NCBI GenBank assembly: GCA_033297075.1
Contig: MU858056.1
Span: forward strand, 372,001-436,000
Reading direction: 5' to 3'
Source of the DNA: Rhypophila decipiens
Lineage: Eukaryota > Ascomycota > Sordariomycetes > Sordariales > Naviculisporaceae
Length of the DNA stretch: 64,000 nt
The notes beneath the pieces were generated by a model. The model saw only the letters and a program-made list of their open reading frames with translations. It did no database searches and was not told where the DNA came from. A program made the position numbers and the translations under genes. Below, in pieces: positions 9,652 through 20,765 of this stretch (positions are counted from its first letter, which is position 1; the number at the start of each line of letters is the position of its first letter).

Positions 9652-11603
9652 TTACAAATCACCCGGCCGAGGCAAGACAGGGTACAGCGGCTGTGGGGGA
9701 GACGGCCGGCTATCTACAGGCTTCGTCTTGTCGCTATTCCTGCTGCTGTTGTTGGTCTTCCTGTCCGAGTCGAGAACCATGGGGTCGATGCGACTGGTGT
9801 CGTCCATCTCCTCATACTCCCTACGCTCCAGTCTGTTGCGGATGCCATTGCGGAGGAACTCAATCACGCGCATGTGCTGGAGCCAGTCATCATAAGACTC
9901 GGCGTCCGCAGCGCCCTCGGATTCCTCCGAGGGAGAGCTGACTGACGGAGAATCCCCGGGGCCCCTAGGTGTGGCAGACCGATCACGCTCCTCGGCAGCG
10001 CGGCGTCCGCTAGCGCTCTGGAGCATACCACCGGAGAGGCGGCGTTGCTCGTTGGTGAAGTTCGAGCCGAGGCCTGAGGTGGAAGGATATGGCAGGCCGG
10101 GCCGGCTGGGGAGGCTAGGGTACGAGACCGAGGTGGAGCTGTGTCGTGAAGTCGGTGACATGCTGGAGGATGAGGCGGATGGAGAGTGGCTGGAAGGATA
10201 CGACATAGTGGCGGATGGAGGGGTGGCGCCGGGTGTGCCGCTGGCTGACTGGCTTGTCGCTGCGCTCAAGGGAGATGGCATCTGCGCAGCGCTAACGGCG
10301 GCATAGGGGTCAACGGTCGGGCGGGTGGCGTACTGGGGGGACTGGTGGCGCATGTCGACGGGGGCATAGTTGGAATTGGGAGATCCGGTGTTTTCGTATA
10401 CGGTGGCCTGCATCTGCTCGAGGATGTGGTCGATCTGCTGGAGGTCGTCCTTGGTCCTCAGGTTTGGCATGGGAGGAAGGTAATAATGCTGCGTGAGAGG
10501 ACCGGCAGCACTGCTGACTCCAAGAGTGTGGGGTGGCTGAGGCATGTACTCGGTAGCTAGGCCTCCAGTCCCGATGCCCAGGTGGGCGTGGATGGGCATG
10601 AGAGAGCGGCTGACATGGGCATACGAGGTAGGGTCGACCTGGCGCCGTTTGACGCTGCCGAAGAAGTTGTCCAGCTCGTCAAAGCCACGCTTGGAGCGGT
10701 GAGGGTCAAAGGAGGCGGCCTGGTGGGTCATGTAGTCACCGCGAGAACCCATGGGCTGCTGGGAGTAGTACATGGGGTGGTATTGTTGCTGCTGGTGCGA
10801 AGGGTGTTGGTGGTAGTAGCTAGCCTGACCATTCGGATGCGGCTGGCCAAAAGGGGCTTGGTTAGTACCACGCATCTGGCCATTGTGATCATAGAAGCTG
10901 GAGGGAGCTAGAGAGGCGGTATTAGCCTCGAAAGTTTTTCTCAGAGGCGGACAGGAGGCGCTGCGTCATGAGGCGAGGGACGGTATAGAATGGGAAAGTG
11001 AGGAGTGAGGATGGGCGTCAGAGCGGGATAAGGAGTCGTACCTTTGGTGGGCTGATTCCGGTAACCGGGGTGCATGCCGCCGTTCTGGTCCTGGGGGGCG
11101 CGGCCGACCAAGACGGAGTCGTCGGCGTGGGTCTTGACATGCTTCTTGAGATCCTGAGGGCGCTTGAACGACTTGCCGCAAAAGTCACATTTGTGCGGCT
11201 TCAGGGGCACATGGACCCGGATGTGAGAGGTGATGTGATCCCGCTTGACAGTGGTGGTGCGGCACGAGTTCCACTGGCAAGTGAGGTTGAGATTGTTGGT
11301 GCTCTTGCGACCAACATGTTTCTCACAAATGTGTTCCTATCATGGCGAGTCAATACACTGCACAGTCAAATTTGAAGAAGCAAAACTTACGTAGAGAATC
11401 TCAGCCGTGTTGAAACGCTCATTGCACTCGGACCAACGACAGACGAGGCTCTCGTCTTGGCTGGCTGCAGCACTAGACGAAGAGCTTGTCGTGGTTGGGG
11501 CTGTCGATGGCGCAGGCGTGGCACCGTTTGAGGTTGAGCTGGACGAGCCCGCCGCCGACTGGGCGGCAGGAGTCGTCTCTGCTGGTTGTGCGGCGGATGA
11601 CAT
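9652..11603 (-). CDS. pacC: PacC/Rim101 pH-responsive zinc-finger transcription factor
   Basis: PacC activates alkaline-expressed genes and represses acid-expressed ones after proteolytic processing started by the Pal/Rim pathway. Three exons: 11603-11391, 11336-11042 and 10907-9652, with introns of 54 and 134 bp; 587 residues. The start is the first ATG, followed by a Ser/Thr/Ala-rich leader. Three C2H2 fingers span about residues 55-140; the first is split by intron 1 and the third carries the PacC-typical KRPQDLKKH helix. A basic stretch near residue 255 (VKRRQ) may add to nuclear import. Two YPXL motifs, YPSL (432-435) and YPVL (578-581), match the known PalA/Rim20 docking sites that flank the signalling-protease region, and the C-terminal FLRNGIR-type helix is also typical. 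Its promoter is packed with PacC hexamers, which suggests autoregulation. Confidence 0.97.
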
Positions 11604-13848
11604 GGCTGACAAAAAACGCTGATTGACTTCTTATTGGTGGGGTTGGATAGATGTCCCGGAAAAGACGATAAAGTAAAAACCGTTTGGGTAGTCTGTCGCC
11701 TTGCCGTTTGAATTTATGCCCCAAAGCTTTTTTGGAGGTATGCCCCGCGACAGTTGGTGTTGCTGGGTCGTGGTGGTGGCACTGATTTGCTTGTGTTGGG
11801 CTTGGCTCCACCCACACAAGTCAGGTAGGTAAAATGTGAATAGGGGAAGTGGCTCTGGGGGGTGCGTGAACTCAAAGCTTGACTCTGCAAAACAAAATCG
11901 CTCTGAAAACACAGAACGAAACCAGGAGCAAAGGCGAAGGAAGAAACGTTGCCCAGAAATCAAATTCACCTGAATTTTGTTTGAAAAGGAGAATTGATCA
12001 ACGTCCAGAGGAGAGCGGGCTTTGTATCTCTTTATTATGGGCGCTCACGCTTGGCAGTAGCTGGCGGAAAGCTTGGCGATAAGTCTTGGCGGTCGGGGCA
12101 TTGCCTGATGGTGGATGCGGTGCTCGGTTGAGTGTACCACGTGTTGGTTCAAGTCTGTGGTCGCGCCCAAAAATTTCTATCCGTTCCCCTCTGTCCTAAC
12201 AGAGCGACAACCCGTGCCAAGAATGCCAAGAGAGCGCCAAGGCTTGGTATTGCTTGGGATGACTTGGCAACCCTCCACCTTCATTGCCATTTGGCCACAC
12301 GCAATGATTGCTCGCCCTCTGCCCCCATCAATCTGGTTTTGCAATCCTCTCTGGGTGAAGCGCGTGCCCGATCCTGTTCAGCTCCTCAACATTCTTGCTC
12401 CACCAATTTCGCCTTTGAGTAAAGGCACGTGCGGAACACGCTTTTGCATCATGCTTGAAATTGTTGCCATGGGAAACTTTTGACGTTTGAAAGTGGGGAG
12501 ACGGATGTTGCAGACGAGAAGAAACGGTCAACGGTCAATGTTTTTCTCAGAGGAAGGAAAACGAATCAGTGGACGCGAGAACAGACGGTGGGAGTGGCTT
12601 GCGCCAAGATCTCCGCTAAAGCCAAGGACTTGGCGAATCCCCGAACTTCCCCAAACTGGGACGGTGAAGTTTCCTATCACAGTTTCATCGACGGTATGAA
12701 AGTATCCGCTGCTGAATCATTATAAATCTCGAGAAACAAAAGTTAATTCAGATGACCATTGCACCAACGACCACGGTTGGTATGATGTAATAATCTCAAA
12801 TCTCACTGAACAAATCTCGCACTGTAAATGTCCTTGTGCATTGACATTCGGATCCCGTTGCGTGGTTGAGTGACTTGGACTGACTAAACAACACGTGCCC
12901 GATAGCGTCATCCACTCTTGTCCGTAGCTTCAATTTGAGACCCATATCTGTTTGGATCTCACGTAACGATAACCTGTCGAGGTCGTTACAGAAGTTTGAA
13001 TTGGACAAGCTCAACGGCAAGTCTCGCAACACTGGCTTAGCCTGCGTTGTCACCATCGACGGTTGAGCAGCCCCATCGACGGTTAGCAGCCAAATGTCCC
13101 GCTTTCGGGATGTGTCCGGCTCTTCGGAGCGTGCTGACAGCTGCCACAGACCCACACATCTTCCATACTATTTACAAGACGCTCAGGGGATATCAAATTC
13201 TGCCACACCACGAGGAGGAAAAATAAAACTTGGTCTTTTTGGACAAGTCCACGTGTAAGATAGGAGCCCGGGTGACGGAGTGCTCCCGAATCGACTCCGG
13301 TCTGATATTGAAATGATTTCCGTATACCCCGCAAAATGATCGGATACCCGCCGTGTAAATCACTCCCCCTCTTGGACACGTCCTTGGCCGTCACTTGGCA
13401 ACTCTTGGTCTTCCAGCTTGGCGCCAGGTACTTGGCCATGTGAGATGAGAAAAGACAAGACCTGTCCAAGAATGACCCAGACATTGGCAGAGAGACCAGG
13501 AGAACAAGAGAACCAAGCATTCTGGGGGCAAATTGGCAAGTCTGCGCCTCTCTTGGCCCGCTCGTCCTCCCAAAGCTCTTCCATCTCCTTCCGCCCTTTG
13601 CCCAGAAAGCTCCCAAGAGCGGAGATCTTGGCGCCAACTCTTCCTCTTTATCCAGGTATCACAGAAGCGTGGCAGTGCGTGGTTATCAGATTTGTTGTTT
13701 GCTAGTTACTTCCTAGCCATCGAGATCTCTCTCAGTAGAGGGATATACAGACATGTAATAATACTCGGTATATCAGTGAAATGTATGGTAGTTAAAGCTC
13801 GATAAAAAGGCACACCTTTTCCAGGGCCACCTCGTCGATGGCCAACGT
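11604..13848. other. 2.2-kb upstream region of pacC
   Basis: This lies between the pacC start (-) and the 3' end of sea4 (-), so as a promoter it serves only pacC. I find no convincing gene; the open frames inside it look non-coding. Its main feature is the PacC hexamer cluster listed separately. It probably also contains a long pacC 5' leader. Confidence 0.6.
11801..13632. promoter_or_regulatory. Cluster of 18 PacC-consensus sites (GCCARG)
   Basis: Exact hexamers, read on either strand, start at 11801, 12050, 12072, 12085, 12216, 12225, 12236, 12263, 12603, 12621, 12629, 13383, 13394, 13417, 13423, 13431, 13552 and 13627. They fall into three dense groups (12050-12268, 12603-12634, 13383-13632) plus one proximal site. 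With equal base frequencies about two would be expected in this length. GCCARG is the established Aspergillus PacC site. That PacC binds here and controls its own gene is inference. Many neighbours are 8-13 bp apart, near one helical turn. Confidence 0.75.
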
Positions 13849-16800
13849 CTACCGGTAACTCAGCTCTGGATTGGCCCTAAAATTGCACTTACACCGACAC
13901 TCTGGGACGGGGCACTCCTGATGCCGCGCGAACCATTGTCTGGCATGGTCCAAGTGCAGAACATGCTCACACTGGAGACAGAAAGTCGGGAACCTGGCAG
14001 CCAGTCTGACTTCAGGATCCCTCGACAGTTCCGGCCGATCGCTCCTCGGCATGCCCACCACCTCGAGGCATACCACGCACCGGGGCAAGTGTCTCTTGCA
14101 ATTCGGACAACTGATCCCTGCCACCACCATCTTGTCCATGAACGGATTGGTGGAGACTGCCTCAGGAGGTGCTCCGCTTCCGCCAGCAGAGCCACTTCTG
14201 CCCCCGATCGCAGCTGCTGTTGCTGCAGCTACGAAGGGGCCGCCGTGGTGGCCCAGGTGCAGCTGTGCGCTGCTTCGACTGTTGTGCGTATTCACACTGG
14301 TCTCGGCGTCACAGTAGACACACCGTAGCGCAATCTGTCGACTCGGGGGTCGCAGCGTCGGCCGACCATGGTGTTTGCTCCGCTTGGTAGACTCGACATC
14401 GAATTTGGCCCGTAGATAGAATGCGTGATGCCGCTGGAGGTAAGCCCTGTAGGCATTTCGAAAGGCTGTTGCACGTACGTCGTCAATGAATTTTGGCGCG
14501 CAAATCGAAAGCAACAACGTGGCCGTCTGGTAGTCGTCGTATTTCTGGACGTAGCGAGCAAGTATGTCGACTAGGGAATCTGTAATTCCCGTGAGGACAA
14601 TCCCTTCGACGTCCCCTGCTTTGATGGCGGCTGCCACTTCGCTCTCGAGCCAGCTTGTGAGCGCGTCGTCTGGGAAGGTCCGTATCGCGACAAAGGCCCG
14701 GTCCCGCAAGGGCAGGGATCTCTGGTTGGCAATGATGGCCCAGTCACCAGTTGCAATAATCGAGGATATGGCACGCAGGTAGGGGTCTGTCTTGGAGGCG
14801 ACTCTCTCGTCAAAGTCGAGGGCTTCTTTGACAGCGGTGGCCCCTTCGTTCTTTCCCATGAGCTGGAGGGCGAGCGACACAAACTGTAGTTCTGGGTATG
14901 CGGCGCTCGCTCTTTTAAGCACCTGGACAGCTTCCTTGGTGTTGCCTCTGAAAAGGGCATGAGCGGCAGCCATGGTGTGCCAGGTCGATTCTCTGGTCAG
15001 ACTCGACGCACTATGTGCATCTTTGAGCTCCGACTCGTATGACCGTCCCCAGTTGCAGATTTCCAAGCAAATTTCTCTGTGATGAGGTCTCCTCGTTTCT
15101 ACTCCATCAAATTTGGGAATTCCAAGCTTCTTGCAGATGGCATTCAGACAACGCTCCCAACCAACCTCGTCCGGGGCCGGAGCCGAGTCAGACAGCCTTG
15201 ATTGCGGCTTGCTCCCTGCGCAGTGTTTGTCAGCCTGTCTTTTCTCGCTGTGGAGAGTGGATATAGAGATGGGTTACCAAGATTGTTTGTCCATATGGTG
15301 TAGATTCCCATATAACCGAGATCCAAGGGATGGGACATCATGCCGCCGTCAGAAGCCGCATCATCTGCACCTGTTTGAAGCGTATCAGAACCGGTCACCA
15401 CATCGCGCAATGAATCGTATCAATGACTTACCAGAAACCCAAGCCCATACATCCCGGAGCCAGGGATCATCAGCAACTACGCGTTGGTTGGTCTCATAAT
15501 TAAAGAGGTAGCTTTCTTTTGCGCGAAAGAGCATGCTATGGTCCAACAGTGCTTGTCCCTGTGTAGGCAGACGGCTTACGTCTTTGATCTTGGTGAGCGT
15601 ATGTTCATGGTGCTGTAATTGCGACAATGGTTCACCTCCGGAAACCGGCGGCGAAGTGTCTCCGGAGGCTATTCGCAAAGCCGCTAGCTTTTCAGCTACG
15701 GATGAGGCCTCCGAATATGGCACAGGAAGTTCATCGCTTGCATCTATTTGTTTGGCAACGACCGGCCCCGCAGCAGTTTTAGATGAGACTGCATGCTCGA
15801 TAGCCTTGTTCAAGTTGGTCTTTTCGGGCCCGAACAAGGGCACGTCTGCTAATGCCTGCTCGGCTAGCAGTGGCCCAAATATTTCGTGGGATTGTTGCGG
15901 TTCAAACTCCATGACTTGATGGTAAGCTCCTCCCTCTAGTGCAAGGTTAATTTTTATCACGATCAGCCCATAATGAGAGGAAACTTGCCTTCAAGACCGC
16001 GGTAAGGAGGTTGCCAAGGAATCAGCTTGAAGGGATATTCGGCCGTGAAGGATGGCATTTGTAGAACATCAAGCGCGCCGCTGGCACGAAGTACCAAGAG
16101 TCTCGGTTGGAGTACTGGTGAGCCCAAAGTTATCCAGTCAAATGACACGATCTTGTCATTCTTTCGGCTCGGTTCGGCGTAAAGAGGGTCCATTTCAAAG
16201 GATCTTCCAACTTCCAAGAGCTCGGGGCTATCGGCAAACTTGAGATCTGCCTCGACATACTCGTGTCTCGTCGAGAGGATCCTGAGCTGACCGGCCCGGG
16301 AAAGAACAGCGAGCATACCAGGATGGTCTCGACAGAAGCGTAGGGATCGGATGAATGAATTCTTAGTGTCCATCAGTGCTCCCTCTGCTTCCATCTGTAC
16401 TGCACGATCCAGACGGAGAGCACCCCCCCAAGGCAGACCGTCCCTGTCAAGGGCGTCCGTGTACGAAGGAGAAGCGGCGTGGCGGTGCGTTGCCCGCCGA
16501 TCCCATACCATTACACCTGGTTGATCGAGTGCGGACGACGCAAAATAGTTCTGATCAGCATAATCAATTGTAAGATTGTTGCAGCACTTGGTCGGGAAAT
16601 GAATCGCAGAGCCATGACTCTGTTCTATACACCATGTCAGCCAGCTAATTCAGACGAAGCCCACTACGTATGAGGATACTTTTTTACCTCTCAAGTCGTG
16701 TATCCGCAATCCCTGGCCTTTTATTCCAGCAACAAGGACGTTTGGATTGTCTTCAAAGAACCTGACACTAGAGACCGAAACGCTGGGCTCGAGCCGATCG

Positions 16801-17267
16801 GTGGGCTCATTAAAGTGTTCGATATCAGAAGGAAAGCCTGGGACTGAGCTATCCATAGAGGAAAGGCGGTTGACGTCCCAGATATTAAGACAGTTGTCAC
16901 TCCGGACTCTGTCCAGAGCCACGGCCAGTTTCCCTGTTGTGTTGAAAGCCACGGCATGACAAGTTCGGGACATCTTGAGACCGAGCTCCAAGTAGGAATT
17001 CGCATTGTCATCAACGCGGAGAAGGTTGACAACTCCGGTTGATGTCCCCACGGCAACTAGACCGGGTATAGATGGCGACCAGTCGTACGTGGTAAGAGGA
17101 GGGAGGTCATCGTGTTTCGCGACCTTCTTCCAGTCGAACCGGCCCCGCTGGGCATGTCCAGTCGGCTCATAGAGCTGGACAATGCGGTGCTGCAGATTGA
17201 TGTGAAGAAACGAGTCGCGGTTTGCGTTGGGAGACCACTTGACCAGCCCGGGTTCTGGTCTATCCAT
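13849..17267 (-). CDS. sea4: Sea4 (Mios/WDR59-class GATOR2 subunit)
   Basis: Sea4 is a subunit of SEACAT (GATOR2 in animals) at the vacuole, which counters the GATOR1-type GAP complex and so favours TORC1 when amino acids are present. Five exons: 17267-16688, 16624-15989, 15935-15432, 15370-15278 and 15215-13849; introns 53-63 bp; 1059 residues, close to yeast Sea4. The N-terminal half is a WD40 propeller, with WSP and WDxR-type strand ends. The middle (about 600-890) is an alpha-solenoid. The C-terminus has paired CxxC knuckles near 900 and a RING-like Cys/His cluster ending in CPVPECRCKC, the zinc-ribbon/RING signature of this family. Intron 2 uses a GC donor (AG|GCAAGT). The gene is divergent from efg1, 494 bp apart. 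Confidence 0.95.
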
Positions 17268-17761
17268 CGTGGCTGCGTATCGACAGAGTGGAGGAAGAAG
17301 GACGGTGTGGTGAGAAGACGCCAATTCACACTGGCTTGGTTGGTCTGAGATGAATGTAGAGACTCAAATAAAGCTTGAAAACTGATCCCATTATTCGATC
17401 TTGGCAGAAAACTCGACTAATTTTTCAAGAATAGCTGTTCTGGGTTTACATGATATCTTGCTCATGGGATCTCGGTTTGCTTCAAGGTGAGCTTTAAGGT
17501 CTTCATGTTCAAAATGGGTGGCTGAATCGAGGAGCAGTGAGTGAGCCTCTCATCCAGTGAGCTTCCGTAATCCGGTACAGACATACTCGTACTGTACATG
17601 TACATACAGTACGCCAGCATCTTTCACCCCACTGTACGACAGCGGGAACGGTCTGCACTTCTTTCAGACCCACCCTGATTTTTTTCCCTTGTCAGTCCGC
17701 AATACCAAACACAGAGCACCAGACTGCCCGACATCCGACTCTTGCTTCACACAACGTCGCA
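17268..17761. promoter_or_regulatory. Bidirectional promoter between sea4 and efg1
   Basis: The 494 bp between two divergent starts must hold both promoters. It contains short tracts such as GTACATGTACATACAGTAC near 17595. I cannot define a TATA box or a named operator. Confidence 0.5.
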
Positions 17762-18582
17762 ATGCCCAAACGAAAGTCGCGCCACGAGGTCGAGAATGGC
17801 AAGATCAATCCAGACAGAGCCCAGGCGATGGGCATCAAGCGGAAGCCAAAGCGACAGAAGGTGACGGACGGCAACATGGGCTGGATCAAGAAACGCGCGA
17901 GAGCCATTGAACGGCTCTTTGAGCATGATAATGCCAAAATGCCAGCGCACGTCAGAGGCGATCTTGAAAGAGAGCTGGCTGCCCACAAGCAGAGGATTGC
18001 GGAGGACAGGCAAAGAAAACACAGAAGCAAGATGATTGGCAAATATCACATGGTTCGATTCTTTGGTAAGATGAGGCCTCGACAACGTGATCCAAGTTTT
18101 CTTTCTGACGATTTTGTGTCTCAACAGAACGTAAAAAAGCCACACGACGTGCCAAACAGATCAAGAAGCAGCTGGCCGAGACGACAGATCCCGAGGAGAA
18201 GGCAAGACTAGAATCGGATCTTCACATTGCCGAAGTCGACATCGACTATGCGATCTACTACCCATTCTTGGAACGCTATATCAGTTTGTATGCCGCTCCT
18301 GGGAAAGAGGAAAAGGGAGAGGGAAAGGAGCAAAAGTCACCCATCGACGATTTACACACTCCGAGACCACCAATTTGGTCGGTCATTGAAAAAGCCAGGG
18401 AAGAGGGCAAGGCTGCTTTGGAGAAAGTACAGAACAGACAGTCGGAGGCTGACGAGGAGGTTAAGAAGGGGAAGAAGGGCAGCATAGAGAAGCAAAAACG
18501 TCTCCCGTCCGGAAAGAAGACAAGTGGTGGCGGCGACGATGAAGAAGATGAGATCAAGAATGAAGACTTCTTTGAGGAGTGA
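17762..18582 (+). CDS. efg1: rRNA-processing protein Efg1
   Basis: Efg1 is a nucleolar factor needed for early 18S pre-rRNA processing as part of the 90S/SSU processome. It is unrelated to the Candida transcription factor of the same name. Two exons, 17762-18065 and 18128-18582, with a 62-bp intron; 252 residues against 233 in yeast. The translated N-terminus is strongly basic ([15 protein letters not shown]), followed by the family block [14 protein letters not shown] and helical Lys/Glu-rich coiled coil. The splice joins FFE to [15 protein letters not shown], and the conserved [19 protein letters not shown] block follows. The tail is Lys/Glu-rich and acidic at the end. The start is the only early ATG. 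Confidence 0.95.
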
Positions 18583-19366
18583 GGCTTGGATTGTTTACAT
18601 ACTTCCCGCCTTTACTCTGCCACTGTTGACGCTTACGTCCAAGAGGATTTCTAGGGCTCAAAGTGGTGCTGAACCTAGATTATGATACCCATAACGATTT
18701 CAAATACGACACATGTCAGATGCTCTGCACCTTGTGGTCATAAATGGGTTGTGAAATTGACCAGAGAGGCCGCTTGACGGCCAGATTTACAGTGCTTCTT
18801 TCAATCGCAGGCCTGATCAGGTCCAAACAAGACAAAGCAAAGATGATTATACGGCCGGCCTAAGCAAACATCTAACCAGGCCTTCAGAAGCACTGTTTTG
18901 AGGCCTGCATTGTATCTCATTTTCCCTTTGGCCGGGGATTTTCACACGGCATAATTTGACCCTGTTATGGGGGCACTTGCTTCCAGTGACTGGTCAAGGA
19001 AGGCACCTGCCAAATAAGGTTCGTGGATCAAGGAACCACATGGATTTTCGACCAAAAATCAGGCCCACCAGGGGAGCGGGTGGCATTTTGAGAAAGAGCA
19101 ACCAAAAGTGCTACGTTTTCAAGGCGTGAGGCCTACCCACGCACCACTCGCTCCTCTGGCTGTGATTCAATTCGTCATTCACAGCCAGGAAACTGCATCG
19201 ACTGGTTGGCCTCCGGTTAATGCACAAGGTTCAACCGTCCGGTTCTCAAAGGGCTTAATGCTAACTATCGCCGGCCGATTCGGGATACCAATCATCGATT
19301 GCAACAGCAACAACCAAATCACATGTTTCAATCAACAACATTGGCTGCAGTCGCAGCCTTACATCG
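18583..19366. other. Intergenic region upstream of the dsRBD-like gene
   Basis: About 0.8 kb with no coding signal I trust. It presumably holds the efg1 3' UTR and the next gene's promoter and leader. Confidence 0.5.
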
Positions 19367-20765
19367 ATGATTGATCCTAGGGAGCTCGCTGATGCTTGGC
19401 ATATCCTTTTCCCCACCCCTAATCCGTTGATAAACTGGTCCAGTCGCCCAAGGGCCCCAATCCCGATGGGCAACAACCCGGATCCGGTCTGCGACTCACG
19501 ACCGCAGGCCGTGCCAAGCGTTACTTCCACATCAAACAAACGCAGTCGGGCTCAATCGCCATCTCGTTCAACAGCCGCCCCGCTACCCAAACGGCCGAAG
19601 TTGATCACCAAAGAGCAGTTTAGGCAAGAGAAGAAGCAGAGACAGAAGGAAAAGAAGGAAAAGATATTACAGGTCAAGATGGCAAAATTTGCGGACGACT
19701 TAGTTCTCTACCAAGATCTCAAAGCATCAATCGCCGAGCGGGAGGCCTTGCCAGAACCAGTACCACTAACAGACCTGGAGCGGAAAGCCGTTGTTGACCT
19801 CACGGTTGCACTCCGGAAAGCAATTGTACCCAAGGCCGAGATTGATCTGGGCGAGAAAGACTGGGTCAGTCTTTTACTTAGTATGTCCCCTTCTTGAATT
19901 CCCTGCTCAAGAATACTTGTTAACCACCAGGACAGGATACAGAGATGCCCACCAGCAGCTGGGCGTGATCGTGGATTTTCACGAGAGCACGGGGCCACAG
20001 AGTCAATGGATGTGCAACTGCACGATCAAATCTTCGGTCGTGGACAGGCGTTTCCCTGACCTGGACATTGGTTTCATCCCCATGGGCCAAGATGGTGGAC
20101 TTAGGCAGCCCACATTTGCCCGGAAGAAGGATGCGAAACGATACGCTGCCAAGTGCGCCATCGACTTCCTTATGAGGGAAAAGCTGATGCCGCTTGATGG
20201 TGAAAACGTTTCGTTTCCAAAGCCCAAGGTGCCTCAGCCCCAGTCCAAGAAAAGGAAACAGCTGAATTCGGGTTCTGCGACCCCCAGCACCGGCAGCCCG
20301 GGAACCAAGGTCGTTGTCGGTGGGGGACCGTCTACCCCGGCAGAGATTGCCCGCACAGGAGGGCAAAGCCTACACGGCGAGAACCCCCAAGCTGGTGCGG
20401 GTGAGAGGTCAGAGCTGGGCAACGGGGGCGGGGCTCCTCTAGATGTTCGTGATGAAGATTTCTCTGCAACTGATCGAGTGCTGGAGATGTGCAACCGTCT
20501 CGGCATTTGTCCACCGACGTACCAGATCGTCCAAGCTGACCAGGCCACAGCGTCCTTCTTCAACGGCTTCGCCGACTTTGGCCTAGACAATATCCACGTG
20601 CCCGACACGGTTGGACGTGTCTCCAACTGCTTCGGTAGGAAGTTCACCAAGGAGAAGGTGGCCGAAGAGGTTCTCCAACACCTCCTCAATATCGAGGCGC
20701 AGAGGATTGCTGCCGTTGATGATCTGATGTCCCAGATGACCAGTCGCGAGATTGCAGTCGAGTAG
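19367..20765 (+). CDS. Protein with a double-stranded-RNA-binding-like domain
   Basis: Two exons, 19367-19880 and 19936-20765, with a 55-bp intron; 447 residues. The acceptor is the second AG after the branch site (GACAG), the only one that keeps the frame and joins LLLR to YRDAHQQ. The N-terminus is short and ordered, then Ser/Pro-rich, then a basic coiled stretch (residues about 80-110, KKQRQKEKKEKI). Residues about 165-265 look like a dsRBD: a QQLG start, a beta-strand MCNCTIKSS, then the ARKKDAKRYAAKCAIDFL helix, which is the dsRBD alpha-2 signature with its KKxAK motif. The C-terminus has another short helical block. A role in RNA silencing or RNA metabolism is possible but not shown by the sequence. 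Confidence 0.85.

Noticed and set aside
9600..9660. GTAAGG at the end of pacC as a donor to a further exon
   Set aside because: No downstream acceptor leads to protein-like sequence, and the YPVL-bearing end looks natural.
12115..12483. 122-codon open frame in the pacC upstream region
   Set aside because: Sequence is unlike protein; the region is better explained by regulatory sites.
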